From DATKJY01 sp964540105 (GTDB lineage: Bacteria > Zixibacteria > MSB-5A5 > GN15 > FEB-12): DNA of 64,000 nt. The notes beneath the pieces are model-generated. The model was not told the origin of the DNA and did not search any database. It saw only the letters and a program-made list of their open reading frames with translations. Shown in pieces: positions 17,094-26,637 of the stretch. The stretch covers positions 558,001 to 622,000 of the forward strand of contig CAZILL010000001.1 of NCBI GenBank assembly GCA_964540105.1. The letters run 5' to 3'. Made by a program: the position numbers and the translations under genes. How positions within the stretch are numbered: the first letter of the stretch is position 1; each line of letters begins with the position of its first letter.

Positions 17094-17654
17094 GTGAAAT
17101 ATAGTGCGGTCCTTTTTGGGATTTTGATGATCGCAATAGCAACCGGCTGCGACAGCCAGAAAAGTACGGTTCGCACTGAGCCGACTCTGGGTGATACAAA
17201 TCACCGCCCGGATACTGAAGTGACCGGGGCGCGTATCCAGCTGTACGACAAAGAGCGCGTGACGAATTTGATCGATGCCAAGAGACTCCTGCGATTTGAA
17301 GCGAAAGACTCGACTGTCGGCTATGTCGTGACTGTCCATATCCGGGATTCAGCCGGAACGGAAATCTCCACGTTGGTTGGGGATTCCAGCTTAATTCGTG
17401 AGACATCAGGACATTTTTCAGTATTCGGAAATGTCGTGGCGGTGGCCGAAAATGGAACGCGACTCGAAACTGATTACCTTCACTGGAATCCTGTCGTGCG
17501 GAAGATTCAGACCGACGCCTTTGTGAAGATCACCAGACAGGGGGACGTGGTCACGGGCTGGGGTTTGGAGGCGACAGAGAAACTGACCGATCTGAAAATC
17601 CTAAGGCAAGTCTCAGGGAGTTTTCGCGACACCAGTCTGGGTGGAATACGATAG
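17094..17654 (+). CDS. lptC: LptC-like LPS transport protein
   Basis: A 186-residue protein starting with GTG. An N-terminal hydrophobic segment ends in ATGC, which could be a lipobox. The rest is an OstA/LptC beta-jellyroll: VTGARIQLYDKERVTNLIDA, GNVVAVAENGTRLETDYLHW, KIQTDAFVKITRQGDVVTGWGLEA. LptC links the LptBFG transporter to LptA in LPS export. E. coli LptC is a membrane-anchored protein, while lipoprotein versions are known in other phyla. LptA and LptB are not in the window. A terminator follows. Confidence 0.85.
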   Translation: MKYSAVLFGILMIAIATGCDSQKSTVRTEPTLGDTNHRPDTEVTGARIQLYDKERVTNLIDAKRLLRFEAKDSTVGYVVTVHIRDSAGTEISTLVGDSSLIRETSGHFSVFGNVVAVAENGTRLETDYLHWNPVVRKIQTDAFVKITRQGDVVTGWGLEATEKLTDLKILRQVSGSFRDTSLGGIR

Positions 17655-17680
17655 CCTCATCCTGAACCTTGATATCGTTC

Positions 17681-17712
17681 AACCCGACTCTTACCAGGGT
17701 CGGGTTTTTTCT
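17681..17712 (+). terminator. Rho-independent terminator after lptC
   Basis: An 8-bp perfect stem (17681-17688 with 17699-17706), a 10-nt loop and a run of six T. It closes the Kdo/LPS block. Confidence 0.88.
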
Positions 17713-17801
17713 TCTCCGCGCCGGGGTCAACGACTCGGCACAAACTCCTTGACTTGCGGCGCTGCCGTCACCCAGATTCACCGGAACAAATTGAACGTAT
17801 C

Positions 17802-19340
17802 ATGCTGAACAAGATCCGAACTCTCATCCAACGATACCCCTTCATCACAGTTATGCTGGCGGCGGGGCTGGTTCGTCTGGCTGCGGTGATCTGGTCGAAG
17901 GGTTTCATCCACACGGATGATCATTTTGAGACGGTCGTGATCAGCCTGGACTGGCTCAACCGAGGACTATTCGGCGCCGACGGTCTTCTGCACTGGCTGA
18001 ACGATCCGGCTTCCGACATCACCCGCTTTCCCCTCTACACGCTGTTCATCTATGCACTCATGAAGGTCGAGACATGGCTGGGGATGCGGTCGCTCGACGC
18101 GATGATGTACGGTGTGCGCCTGGCGCATGCCTTGCTTTCTCTCCTGCCGGTAATATTCACGTACAAAGCTGTGAAGATAGTGACCCGCGATGACCGCTGG
18201 GCAATGATCGGGGGGTTATTCGCTGGGCTTCATTTCGCCATGCCCTTTCTGGGGGTGCGGAATCTGATAGAAGTCGTCGGGGGTGAACTGTGGCTGGCAG
18301 CGATCTACGCCTGTTATCGCTATGCAAGCGACTCCCGTTCACGCTGGCTCTATCTGGCAGGTGTGATGACCGGACTGGCCTGGATGATCCGCTTTCAAAT
18401 CGCGTTCGCGGCCGTGCCGATCCCCTTCATCCTCTGGTATGACCATCGCAAAATCATGCCGGCCATTCACTATGGTCTCGCGGTCGCAATCATGATTCTC
18501 ATTTCATGGAGCGCCGATCTCTTTCTGCTGGGGCGGTTTGCGGGCAGCTCGCTCACTCACTTGAACCTTCATGTTCTATACGACACGATGTACAGCACGA
18601 TTCCCGGGCTGTATGTTGTTGTCCTGATCGCGCTGTTCATTCCGCCGTTGTCGTTCGTTCTTGTGTGGCTCGCCGCACGTCCATCGTTTGTCGTTCGGCA
18701 CAAGATTCTTGTGTTCAGTATCCTCTCGTTCTTGTTCTGTCACTGGTTTTTGCGCAATCAACAGGAGCGGTTTATTTTCCCGATGCTCCCCGCGAGCATT
18801 TTGCTCTTTACTTTGGCGCTTTGGGATCGATGGCATACCCGGGGATATATCCTGTCGAACAGGAAACTCTTTGCCCGCCTCACCTATGCGACAATCGTTG
18901 CCAATTGCGTGGCGTTGGTGATCCTTTCGATCAGTTACGGCCATCGCGGGCTCGTTGAACCGGTCGTCCGGCTATCGGAAGTGAATCCGACTGCGCGAGT
19001 CTTCTATCTTCATCCCAAGATGAGAGGCTGGATTCCGAGCCAATACGGCGCACCGACAATGTCCCACCGGGTGATCAGAAGCTGGGATGACTGGGTGACT
19101 CTGCGTCGACAGGGAGTGGATAGTCTGCTTCCAGATCATTTCGTCGTGTATCCGAACGGCTCTGATACTCTCGCGGCCTGTGTTGACTCTCTGCAAACGA
19201 TGTTTGGCGCTCTGACGCCTGCCTTTCATGTGACCCCGTCCCCCTATGACTGGCTCCTGCACGCCCTGAACCCGGGGCACAACGCATCGTATGAAGCATG
19301 GGTGTATCGTCGGGGAACACTCGTAGCCGCACGGGAGTGA
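17802..19340 (+). CDS. GT-C glycosyltransferase, GT22 (Alg9/PIG-B mannosyltransferase)-like
   Basis: About 512 residues from the ATG at 17802; an in-frame TTG 48 bp upstream is ignored. It has many membrane segments. The first luminal loop carries the acidic pair GFIHTDDHFE, the GT-C catalytic position. A later NQQERFIFPMLP matches the conserved re-entrant motif of GT22 mannosyltransferases (HKE-RF-P). GT22 enzymes use polyprenyl-phosphate sugars on the outer face of the membrane. The acceptor here is unknown, perhaps a surface glycan or lipid. The gene follows the lptC terminator, so it is probably a separate unit. Confidence 0.7.
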   Translation: MLNKIRTLIQRYPFITVMLAAGLVRLAAVIWSKGFIHTDDHFETVVISLDWLNRGLFGADGLLHWLNDPASDITRFPLYTLFIYALMKVETWLGMRSLDAMMYGVRLAHALLSLLPVIFTYKAVKIVTRDDRWAMIGGLFAGLHFAMPFLGVRNLIEVVGGELWLAAIYACYRYASDSRSRWLYLAGVMTGLAWMIRFQIAFAAVPIPFILWYDHRKIMPAIHYGLAVAIMILISWSADLFLLGRFAGSSLTHLNLHVLYDTMYSTIPGLYVVVLIALFIPPLSFVLVWLAARPSFVVRHKILVFSILSFLFCHWFLRNQQERFIFPMLPASILLFTLALWDRWHTRGYILSNRKLFARLTYATIVANCVALVILSISYGHRGLVEPVVRLSEVNPTARVFYLHPKMRGWIPSQYGAPTMSHRVIRSWDDWVTLRRQGVDSLLPDHFVVYPNGSDTLAACVDSLQTMFGALTPAFHVTPSPYDWLLHALNPGHNASYEAWVYRRGTLVAARE

Positions 19341-19354
19341 ACCGACAACGAGGA

Positions 19355-19382
19355 TTGCCCTTTCGTCGTTCCGCCGTATATT
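19355..19382 (+). promoter_or_regulatory. Promoter of the HhH / PilM-like operon
   Basis: TTGCCC (19355-19360), 16 bp, TATATT (19377-19382), 21 bp before the ATG at 19403. The same arrangement lies before fumC, rpmA and ffh. Confidence 0.65.
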
Positions 19383-19402
19383 GATAGAATCAGGATGGAC
19401 GA

Positions 19403-19783
19403 ATGAGCATGTACAGGCTGACCCAGTTTTTTGATTTCTCTGCCGGGCAATTGAAGTTGCTGGCGTTCCTTGCCGCAACTGCTCTGCTCATGGCCGTATA
19501 CCTCTTGCTTCGTTCCTATGCAGTGCCACAGGTCGACTCTGCCCCGCTACCGGTCTTCTTTGGGGATGAAGAGAAATTTGTGGGCCTGTTTGTGCTGGAC
19601 CCAAACACTTCACCGGCTGATTCACTTGAGCTCCTGCCTGGCGTCGGGAGAATACTCGCCGATCGAATCGTTGAATATCGTCAGACCCACCGTTTCAGGC
19701 GCGAAGTCGACATCACTGAAGTCAAAGGGATTGGGGCAAAGTTATTTGAGCGAATCCGTCCGTATCTTAGGGTCCACCCATGA
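19403..19783 (+). CDS. Membrane-anchored helix-hairpin-helix protein (ComEA-like)
   Basis: A 126-residue protein with one N-terminal membrane segment (about 17-36), a linker, and a ComEA-type helix-hairpin-helix DNA-binding domain: PADSLELLPGVGRILADRIVEYR, then VDITEVKGIGAKLFERI. ComEA binds incoming DNA during natural transformation, while many other HhH proteins of this form have no proven role. The last 4 bp overlap the next gene, so the two are coupled. Together with a PilM-like partner this suggests a pilus or DNA-uptake context (inference). Confidence 0.75.
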   Translation: MSMYRLTQFFDFSAGQLKLLAFLAATALLMAVYLLLRSYAVPQVDSAPLPVFFGDEEKFVGLFVLDPNTSPADSLELLPGVGRILADRIVEYRQTHRFRREVDITEVKGIGAKLFERIRPYLRVHP

Positions 19784-20625
19784 CCGAATCACGAATCGTC
19801 GGACTCGATCTCACCTGCGACACCTTGTCCTCCGCCGAGGTTGAGTATGGCGATGGCTCACCGCACATTCTGGCGTTGGTGTCATCTCCTCTGAAGAGTG
19901 AGAACTCGATCCCACGCACCAACGGGACGGTTCTGGCGGTCCCTGACACAGAATATCTTGTCAAGAGTCTGGACATTCCGAGCGGAAGACCGGGAGATAT
20001 CGTGAACCGTGTGCAGTTCGAATTGGCGCAGACCATGCCCGAGCCGTGGGAGAGATTCTTGTTCGATCACTTTCCCTCACACCGTCCGCACCAGTACCAC
20101 GGAATTATCTTTCGCCGAACGTTTCTATCGGAGTTAACGCGACGGGTCTTTCCCCACGCCGATCCTACACTACTATTTGAAGGTCGCTTTTGTGCTCGGG
20201 CAATAGCCCTGGGAAAAGGATACCTGACCTTCTGCCGGGCGCACGGAGGGGAGTTGGTCTGCATCGCTGATTTCTGCGGCGGGCTTATCTCCCTGTGCCT
20301 GATGTACCGTGGGTGCATCGTGGCTGTCGGTCACGTAGTGGTGACGGTTGCTGACTCGACTGATGAAATCGCCATGCGTCGACTCGCGATTAGGCTAAAG
20401 ACTATTATCAATGTCAAGCTGTTGGCCGTGGCCGCTGAGGGAGTGACAGTACCGATATCCGGTTTTCTCCTGAGCGGCGAATCGATCTCGCCACAACTAC
20501 TCTCGATCCTCGAACAGCTCTTTCCAGTTGGTCTCGGCCGACCTGAGGCGCTCATCTTCTCGGACGTTTCGAACGGAGCAGATCCGATCCGATATCTGGT
20601 TCCTCTCGGGTTGACGGTCAATTGA
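19780..20625 (+). CDS. PilM/GspL-like actin-fold protein (tentative)
   Basis: A 281-residue protein. The start, RIVGLDLTCDTLSSAEVEYGDG, resembles the first ATPase strand-loop of PilM/GspL-type actin-fold proteins. VLAVPDTEYLVKSLDIPSGRPGDI resembles the segment that follows in PilM. The remainder has alternating strands and helices and a late IPISGFLLSGES. No nucleotide-binding residues can be assigned with confidence and the length is about 80 residues below PilM. No pilin or PilN/PilO gene is in the window. If not PilM-like, it is an unrecognised soluble protein. Confidence 0.4.
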   Translation: MTESRIVGLDLTCDTLSSAEVEYGDGSPHILALVSSPLKSENSIPRTNGTVLAVPDTEYLVKSLDIPSGRPGDIVNRVQFELAQTMPEPWERFLFDHFPSHRPHQYHGIIFRRTFLSELTRRVFPHADPTLLFEGRFCARAIALGKGYLTFCRAHGGELVCIADFCGGLISLCLMYRGCIVAVGHVVVTVADSTDEIAMRRLAIRLKTIINVKLLAVAAEGVTVPISGFLLSGESISPQLLSILEQLFPVGLGRPEALIFSDVSNGADPIRYLVPLGLTVN

Positions 20626-20710
20626 CTTGCCAGAGGCACCAGGTGGGGGTATGTTACGGTCACTATCGGCGGAAGTGCGTCGCCGAATGGATAACAGAGC
20701 CAGGAGTGAT

Positions 20711-21223
20711 ATGGCGGCAGCAAAACGCAAACACCGTGCGGTCTATCCGGGCACCTTCGACCCTGTGACGAACGGCCATCAGTCGCTCATTGAGCGCGCG
20801 TCGCATCTCTTCGACGAGTTGTTCGTAGCCGTTTCTGTGCGCCCGAGCAAGAACGTCTTGTTCGATTTCGAGGAACGGCTTCATTTTATGACCACGACCT
20901 GCGCTCAGCTGGTAACGCCGGGCAAGATCAGAGTCATCGGGTTCGATGGATTGTTGGCCGACCTTGTCAAGGAACTGAGAGCCGACGCCATCATCAGAGG
21001 GCTGCGGGCGGTATCCGATTTCGAGTATGAGTTTCAGATGGCGCTGATGAATCGCCGGCTGGTCCGCGAAGCAGAAACGGTCTTCCTGATGCCGTCGCTG
21101 TCGTGGGTGTATCTTTCGTCGTCAATCGTCAAGGAAGTGGCGCACAACGGCGGAGATATTTCCGGGTTGGTTCCGGCATTTGTCAAGCGGGGGTTGGACA
21201 AGAAGTTCCCGAAGCGAAAATGA
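20711..21223 (+). CDS. coaD: Pantetheine-phosphate adenylyltransferase
   Basis: 170 residues from the ATG at 20711, which has AGGAG upstream. CoaD transfers AMP to 4'-phosphopantetheine in CoA synthesis. The nucleotidyltransferase signature YPGTFDPVTNGHQSLIERA carries the TNGH motif. RGLRAVSDFEYEFQMALMNR and YLSSSIVKEVAHNGGDISGLVP are the other hallmarks. In-frame starts upstream would add about 28 non-homologous residues. rsmD, its common neighbour elsewhere, is at 37 kb here. Confidence 0.95.
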   Translation: MAAAKRKHRAVYPGTFDPVTNGHQSLIERASHLFDELFVAVSVRPSKNVLFDFEERLHFMTTTCAQLVTPGKIRVIGFDGLLADLVKELRADAIIRGLRAVSDFEYEFQMALMNRRLVREAETVFLMPSLSWVYLSSSIVKEVAHNGGDISGLVPAFVKRGLDKKFPKRK

Positions 21224-21314
21224 CTATCGTTCGGATCGGTCACCGGTCGCGACCAGATTCCCGCACGTGGCACAAGCAGCGATCAAACTATAAGGGCAAT
21301 AAGGATTCAAGGAC

Positions 21315-22892
21315 ATGAGCGGTAAAGAGCAGGAACACGCCACTCCGCAGCACAACGACGACAGCCAGGTACAGATTCCGCTCGCCGATTTGATTCGGAT
21401 TCGGCGAGGCAAGATAGCCGACCTGAGACGACGCGGAATCGATCCCTACCCGTATCGGTTCGATCGCACCCACACCGTTACCCAGACGCTGGAGCGTTTT
21501 GACGATCTCATGAACGCGTCGACTCCCGTGCGCCTGGCCGGGAGAATCATGCTCAAGCGAAAGATGGGGAAGTCGATCTTCGCTGATGTGCGCGATATGT
21601 CGCAGCGGATCCAGGTATACGCCAAGCTTGATATCGTGGGGGCCGAGTTGTTCGATATTTTTGACTCGCTCGATATCGGCGATATCATCGGGTGTGAAGG
21701 CACACTCTTTGTGACCAAGACCGGCGAGCGCACGCTGAAAGTCAGCACGTTTGTGCTTTTGTCCAAGTCGCTTCATCCCCTTCCTGACAAGCACGCCGGA
21801 TTGACCGATCTCGAGCAGCGCTATCGCCGCCGCTACACCGATCTGATCATCAATCCGGAAGTCCGTGAGACGTTTGTGAAACGGACCCAGATTATTCAGT
21901 CGATCCGAGACCATCTCAATCGCAACGGTTTTCTGGAGGTTGAGACGCCCGTGCTGCAACCCCTCTACGGCGGTGGGCAGGCGCGCCCGTTCGCGACTCA
22001 CCACAACACGCTCGACATGAAGCTATACCTTCGCATTGCTGATGAACTCTATCTCAAGCGGCTCATCGTCGGCGGATACGACAAAGTCTGGGAATTCTGC
22101 AAGGACTTTCGGAACGAAGGAATGGATCGTTTCCATAATCCGGAATTCTCGATGATCGAACTGTACTGGGCGTACGCCGATTATCATGATATAGCCCTTC
22201 TCTACGAAAATCTAATTCGGGAAACGGTGTTCGCGCTACACGGACATTATCGAGTCACCTTCGGAGAACACCAAATCGATTTTGAGCCGAAGTTCCGCTG
22301 GATAACCATGGTTGACTCGATTACAGAGAAGACGGGCGTGGACTTCACGAGTATGCCGTTCGACGAAGCGAAGGTTGCAGCTGCGCGCCTGGGTGTTCAA
22401 GGTCCCAAACTGATCAACCGCGGGAAGGTGATTGAAGCGGTCTGGGAGGCGAAGGTCGAGCACACCTTGATACAGCCGACATTCATCGCCGATCATCCCG
22501 TCGAAATCTCACCGCTCGCCAAGAAACATCGGCTCGATTCGCGTTTCACGGAACGCTTCGAGCTCTTCATCGCCGGCATGGAATGCGGCAACGCCTTCAG
22601 TGAACTGAACGATCCTGTCGACCAATTGGAGCGATTCGTACAGCAGGGAAAGGCGCTGGAGGCCGGTGACGAAGAGGCTCAGCCGCTGGATGACGACTAC
22701 ATTACCGCTCTCACCTTCGGTATGCCACCGACAGGCGGTCTTGGGTTCGGTATCGATCGGCTGGTCATGCTTCTCACCAATCAGCATTCCATTCGCGACG
22801 TGCTCTTCTTCCCGCAGATGAAGGAAATAAAGGAAGGATCGGTCCCGGTGTCTCGGATTCTGGCGCGGATTCTCGACGAGGAAGCGACATGA
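21315..22892 (+). CDS. lysS: Lysine--tRNA ligase, class II
   Basis: A 525-residue class II aminoacyl-tRNA synthetase. An OB-fold anticodon-binding domain spans about 70-170 (VRLAGRIMLKRKMGKSIFADV). The catalytic core has motif 2 (FRNEGMDRFHNPEFSMIELYWAY in part), the lysine pocket, and motif 3 (GGLGFGIDRLVMLLTN). An N-terminal leader of about 20 residues is slightly longer than usual. It is followed directly by the lolC/E gene, and this lysS-lolC order also occurs in other diderms. Confidence 0.97.
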   Translation: MSGKEQEHATPQHNDDSQVQIPLADLIRIRRGKIADLRRRGIDPYPYRFDRTHTVTQTLERFDDLMNASTPVRLAGRIMLKRKMGKSIFADVRDMSQRIQVYAKLDIVGAELFDIFDSLDIGDIIGCEGTLFVTKTGERTLKVSTFVLLSKSLHPLPDKHAGLTDLEQRYRRRYTDLIINPEVRETFVKRTQIIQSIRDHLNRNGFLEVETPVLQPLYGGGQARPFATHHNTLDMKLYLRIADELYLKRLIVGGYDKVWEFCKDFRNEGMDRFHNPEFSMIELYWAYADYHDIALLYENLIRETVFALHGHYRVTFGEHQIDFEPKFRWITMVDSITEKTGVDFTSMPFDEAKVAAARLGVQGPKLINRGKVIEAVWEAKVEHTLIQPTFIADHPVEISPLAKKHRLDSRFTERFELFIAGMECGNAFSELNDPVDQLERFVQQGKALEAGDEEAQPLDDDYITALTFGMPPTGGLGFGIDRLVMLLTNQHSIRDVLFFPQMKEIKEGSVPVSRILARILDEEAT

Positions 22893-22929
22893 GCGACCCA
22901 TTCCGCAGCGGTAAGAGGTTTCGTCCTAC

Positions 22930-24156
22930 ATGACCTTTGAGAGTTTCATCGCACGTCGCTACTTCCGCTCCGGGCGTTTCTTCATTAATGTGTCGACTTG
23001 GATAACCATCATCGGCGTGTCCCTTGGTGTCGCCGTCGTTTGTTTCGTCATGTCGATGCATAACGGCTTCGAGCGCGAGATTCGCACGCGACTCCTGGGC
23101 ACAACATCGCACATCTCGATCTTCCCGGCGCGAGGGGCGCTCATCACCGACTATCGCTCGTTAGTTGACACCCTTGAATCAGTGTCGGGAGTTCTGGCCG
23201 CCTCACCGTTCATTTACTACAAAGCGGCGATTTCGTCGGTAACGGAAGGGGACGGGATCGTAGTACGAGGTATCGATCTCGATTCCGAACGCAAGACTTC
23301 AAGCATCGCCCGAGATATCACCTCCGGGACATACAGTTTCGAGCCAAGGGAAATCGACGGCGACACGCTCCACGGTATCATACTGGGGAAGAACCTCGCT
23401 GATCGACTTGGTGTGGATCTCAATCAGCCCATCGTCCTGTATTCTCTTCGGGGCGAGGATCTCCGCAGTAACAGCCGACCACGGGTGGCTAAGTACTATG
23501 TCTCGGGGATCTTCGAAACCGGTATGTTTGAATTCGACGCTCAACTTGCCTACATCTCCCTGATCTCAGCGCAGAGCCTGTTCAGGACCGGCGACGCCGT
23601 GACCTCGGTACATCTCAAACTCGTCGACATCTATTCGGCGATGGCTCTGACTCCGGTCATCGATTCCCTCCTGCACAACGCGTATGACGTCGTACCCTGG
23701 AACATTCTTCACCGAAACCTCTTCACCTGGATCGCCATCGAGAAGAAGATTCTGTTCCTCGGTTTCATCCTGATTGTGATCGTCGCTGCCTTTTCGATCA
23801 TCTCGACGCTGGTTATGATGACGATGGAAAAGCGAGCGGAGATCGGGATTCTCAAGACGATTGGAGCAACGCCTGCGGCCATAAGGAGAATCTTTGTATA
23901 CAAGGGGCTGTTCATCGCTGCCGGTGGCGTTCTGTCCGGGTGGATTCTGGCGATTACGGCGGCGTTCTTTCAGAATCAGTACCAGATCGTCTCATTACCC
24001 GCTGATATCTATTTCATCAGCTATCTCCCGATTGACACGCACATTGTCGACTTCGTCGTCGCCGGACTGGCGACGGTAGCGATCTGCTTTCTTGCCGCGC
24101 TCTATCCGGCTAATCAGGCGGCACGGCTGTCGGTCATTGACGTACTGAGGCAGTAG
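22930..24156 (+). CDS. Lipoprotein-releasing ABC transporter permease (LolC/LolE type)
   Basis: A 408-residue permease with the LolC/E topology. A TM near the N-terminus (about 17-40) is followed by a large periplasmic MacB-like domain (40-270). Three TMs follow in an FtsX domain (about 275-400: SIISTLVMMTMEKRAEIGILKTIGATPAAIRRIFVYKG, in which the EKRAEIGILKTIGA coupling helix is diagnostic). It would extract lipoproteins from the inner membrane for LolA. One permease and one ATPase gene are present, so a homodimeric Lol-like complex is likely. Confidence 0.9.
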   Translation: MTFESFIARRYFRSGRFFINVSTWITIIGVSLGVAVVCFVMSMHNGFEREIRTRLLGTTSHISIFPARGALITDYRSLVDTLESVSGVLAASPFIYYKAAISSVTEGDGIVVRGIDLDSERKTSSIARDITSGTYSFEPREIDGDTLHGIILGKNLADRLGVDLNQPIVLYSLRGEDLRSNSRPRVAKYYVSGIFETGMFEFDAQLAYISLISAQSLFRTGDAVTSVHLKLVDIYSAMALTPVIDSLLHNAYDVVPWNILHRNLFTWIAIEKKILFLGFILIVIVAAFSIISTLVMMTMEKRAEIGILKTIGATPAAIRRIFVYKGLFIAAGGVLSGWILAITAAFFQNQYQIVSLPADIYFISYLPIDTHIVDFVVAGLATVAICFLAALYPANQAARLSVIDVLRQ

Positions 24157-24227
24157 AATGCAATGTGCATTATGGGACTAAACGTTATGCGAAAAATGAC
24201 GAAAATGAACAGAGATAGAAAGAACTT

Positions 24228-24941
24228 ATGGAAGCGGGGCTGAGTGCCGTTGCCAGCGGCTTACCGGTTCTTAGAGCCCGTGAGCTTGTCCGCGATTTTC
24301 GGACAGGAGACGGGATCATTCGAGTCCTGAAAGGGGTCACGCTGACAATACAGGCCGGGGAAATGGTTGCGATCACGGGCGTTTCCGGAGTGGGAAAGTC
24401 CACCCTCCTGCACATCCTCGGCGGGTTGGATCGTCCTACAGACGGGGATGTCACCGTCGGCGACGTGTCGTTTGCCGGTATGACCGAAGAAGCGTTGGCG
24501 CGTCTGAGAAACAAGAAGGTGGGTTTTGTGTTCCAGCATCACTACCTTCTTGACGACTTTACGGCTTTGGAGAATGTGATGATTCCCATGTTGTTATCAG
24601 GGGCAAAAGCCTCCGCCGCCCAGAGACAGGGGGAACTCCTTCTGGCCAATATGGGTTTAACCAATAGACGAACCCATCGCCCTCGGGAGTTGTCGGGAGG
24701 TGAGCAACAGCGGGTGGCCGTCGCACGAGCGCTGGCAAATGCGCCGTCGATCGTGTTGGCCGACGAGCCGTCGGGGAATCTCGACACCGCCACTGGACGC
24801 ACTCTTCATGACCTGCTTTTCCAGCTCAAGCAGGAACGTTCGACAACGTTTGTCATTGCCACCCACAACCGAGAACTGGCCGATCGATGCGACCGCGAGT
24901 TACATATGGCCGATGGGTCTTTGTCTGAGACGGCAAGATAG
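24228..24941 (+). CDS. lolD: Lipoprotein-releasing ABC transporter ATP-binding protein (LolD)
   Basis: A 237-residue ABC ATPase. Walker A GVSGVGKSTLLHILGG, Q-loop FVFQHHYLLDDFTALENV (the HHLLPEFTALENV-like Lol signature), ABC signature LSGGEQQRVAVARAL, and Walker B IVLADEPSGNLD are all intact. It supplies energy for lipoprotein release with the permease gene upstream. The mcsA gene follows 11 bp later. Confidence 0.94.
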   Translation: MEAGLSAVASGLPVLRARELVRDFRTGDGIIRVLKGVTLTIQAGEMVAITGVSGVGKSTLLHILGGLDRPTDGDVTVGDVSFAGMTEEALARLRNKKVGFVFQHHYLLDDFTALENVMIPMLLSGAKASAAQRQGELLLANMGLTNRRTHRPRELSGGEQQRVAVARALANAPSIVLADEPSGNLDTATGRTLHDLLFQLKQERSTTFVIATHNRELADRCDRELHMADGSLSETAR

Positions 24942-24952
24942 GAAGTAGCGCC

Positions 24953-25483
24953 ATGGTATGTCAGGATTGTCGAAAACGTGAAGCCCAGGTGCATCTCACG
25001 CAGATCTTGAACAACGAGAAGATCGGCCTTTCGCTTTGCAAGGAATGTGCTGCGGCGCGCGGTTTTCATTCCCCACTGGACAATATACCTTTCCCATTGG
25101 CCGAGATTCTGTCCGGTTTGGCCAAGAGTTCCGCAGGCGCCGGCAAGAGCGAACCCATGGAGAGCCTTGTTTGTCCGGTCTGCAAGGTCTCGTTTGAAGA
25201 GTTTACGCGACTCGGGCGTTTTGGATGTGGCAACTGCTACCGCACCTTTCGGCCTCGCCTTGAAGGGATTATGCGCAAGATACACGGTGCTTCGTTGCAT
25301 CGCGGCAAGAACCCCAGAGTTGAGGAAAGCAGCGCCGGTCCGAGCGCCGTTGTTCCTGTCAGGGAAGAGGAACGGCTTGAATTCGAGTTGAAGAAGGCCA
25401 TCGAAGCCGAGGATTTCGAGCGTGCGGCCGAGCTTCGGGACAAACTGAAATCAGTCAAAGAGAATTTTTCTGTTCACCAATAG
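24953..25483 (+). CDS. mcsA: McsA-like zinc-finger adaptor with UVR motif
   Basis: A 176-residue protein with two cysteine pairs at the N-terminus (CQDCRKREAQVHLTQ and CKECA), two more in the middle (CPVCKVSFEEFTRLGRFGCGNCY) and a C-terminal UVR motif (LKKAIEAEDFERAAELRDKLK). This is the full McsA layout. McsA activates the arginine kinase McsB in Firmicutes and binds zinc. AGGAAG precedes the ATG. It is the first gene of the mcsA-mcsB-clpC module. CtsR, the usual repressor gene before it, is absent and lolD is in its place. Confidence 0.93.
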   Translation: MVCQDCRKREAQVHLTQILNNEKIGLSLCKECAAARGFHSPLDNIPFPLAEILSGLAKSSAGAGKSEPMESLVCPVCKVSFEEFTRLGRFGCGNCYRTFRPRLEGIMRKIHGASLHRGKNPRVEESSAGPSAVVPVREEERLEFELKKAIEAEDFERAAELRDKLKSVKENFSVHQ

Positions 25484-25497
25484 GGCGGAGATAGGCA

Positions 25498-26559
25498 GTG
25501 AACGTTTTGTTTGAGGAAATGGCAAAAACACCGGCGGCTTGGTTGTCTGGCAAAGGGGACGAAGCGCTGGTTGTACTCTCTACGCGAGTACGACTCGCTC
25601 GTAATGTAGCCGGATGCAGTTTCCCGTCTACGGCCGACATGGAGACCCGCAAGCGAGTAGTGGGCTATTTCGATTCCGCTCTAACCCGCTCCCCAATGCT
25701 TTCATCGGGACAGTATTTGAAAGCCTCCGATATCAGCGACATCGACCGGGATTTCCTCATCGAGCGGCATCTGATTTCACCATTGTTCCTCAATGGTGAG
25801 CTCTCGAAGGCACTGCTCATAGGACCATCCGAACGAGTGGCGATCATGATCAACGAAGAGGATCACCTGCGCATTCAGGCGCTTTCCGCCGGCCTCGATC
25901 CGCGCGGATCATTTGAACTGGCCATGAAATTCGAGACAGAAATCGGCCGCTACCTGGAATTCGACTACGATCACGACTTTGGCTTCATGACCGCCTGTCC
26001 GACAAACGCCGGAACAGGTATGCGCGCTTCCGTGCTTATTCACCTGCCGGGTCTGGTGCTGACACGTGACATCGACAAGATCATCTCGAAGATAACTCGC
26101 AGCGGCCTGCTGGTTCGTGGCTTCTACGGAGAAGGATCGGACGTGCTGGGAAATCTCTTTCAGGTCTCCAATCAGAACACTCTGGGAATTTCCGAAGAGG
26201 AAATCCTTACCCAGATCAATAGGGTAACGGTCGAGATCATCGAGGCTGAAGCCTCCGCCCGTCAGCGGCTGCTGGATGAAGCCTCGGATATGATCGAGGA
26301 TAAGATCTGGCGAGCGTTTGGAATACTGAAGTACGCGCGCGTGCTCACCACTGATGAAGTGATGAACCTGTTGTCGGCGGTCCGTTTGGGGCATGCCCTC
26401 AAGATTATCGATTTTCTCTCCATCGCCCAGATTAACGAAATACTGCTCTTATCACAACCGGCCCATCTGCAGAAGTACTATGCCCAGGAGATGGATCATA
26501 ACCGACGGGATTTCGTACGCGCTCAGATGGTTCGCGAGAAGCTGCGGAACCTCGGTTGA
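25498..26559 (+). CDS. mcsB: Protein arginine kinase McsB
   Basis: A 353-residue guanido-kinase-fold enzyme that phosphorylates protein arginines and so tags proteins for ClpC in Firmicutes. Visible signatures are LSTRVRLARNVAGCSFP, the NEEDHLRIQ segment, CPTNAGTGMRASVLIHLPGL (with the conserved CPTN cysteine) and GFYGEGSDVLGNLFQVSN. The start is GTG, 7 bp after GGAG; an ATG 21 bp downstream is possible. The C-terminal end lacks no obvious part. The gene order mcsA-mcsB-clpC is conserved. Confidence 0.95.
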   Translation: MNVLFEEMAKTPAAWLSGKGDEALVVLSTRVRLARNVAGCSFPSTADMETRKRVVGYFDSALTRSPMLSSGQYLKASDISDIDRDFLIERHLISPLFLNGELSKALLIGPSERVAIMINEEDHLRIQALSAGLDPRGSFELAMKFETEIGRYLEFDYDHDFGFMTACPTNAGTGMRASVLIHLPGLVLTRDIDKIISKITRSGLLVRGFYGEGSDVLGNLFQVSNQNTLGISEEEILTQINRVTVEIIEAEASARQRLLDEASDMIEDKIWRAFGILKYARVLTTDEVMNLLSAVRLGHALKIIDFLSIAQINEILLLSQPAHLQKYYAQEMDHNRRDFVRAQMVREKLRNLG

Positions 26560-26637
26560 GGATGGAACGTTTTGGAGATTGCATTATGAACTTCGGAGCG
26601 CTATACAACGGTGGTTGCCAGAGGAAGGACACACAGT

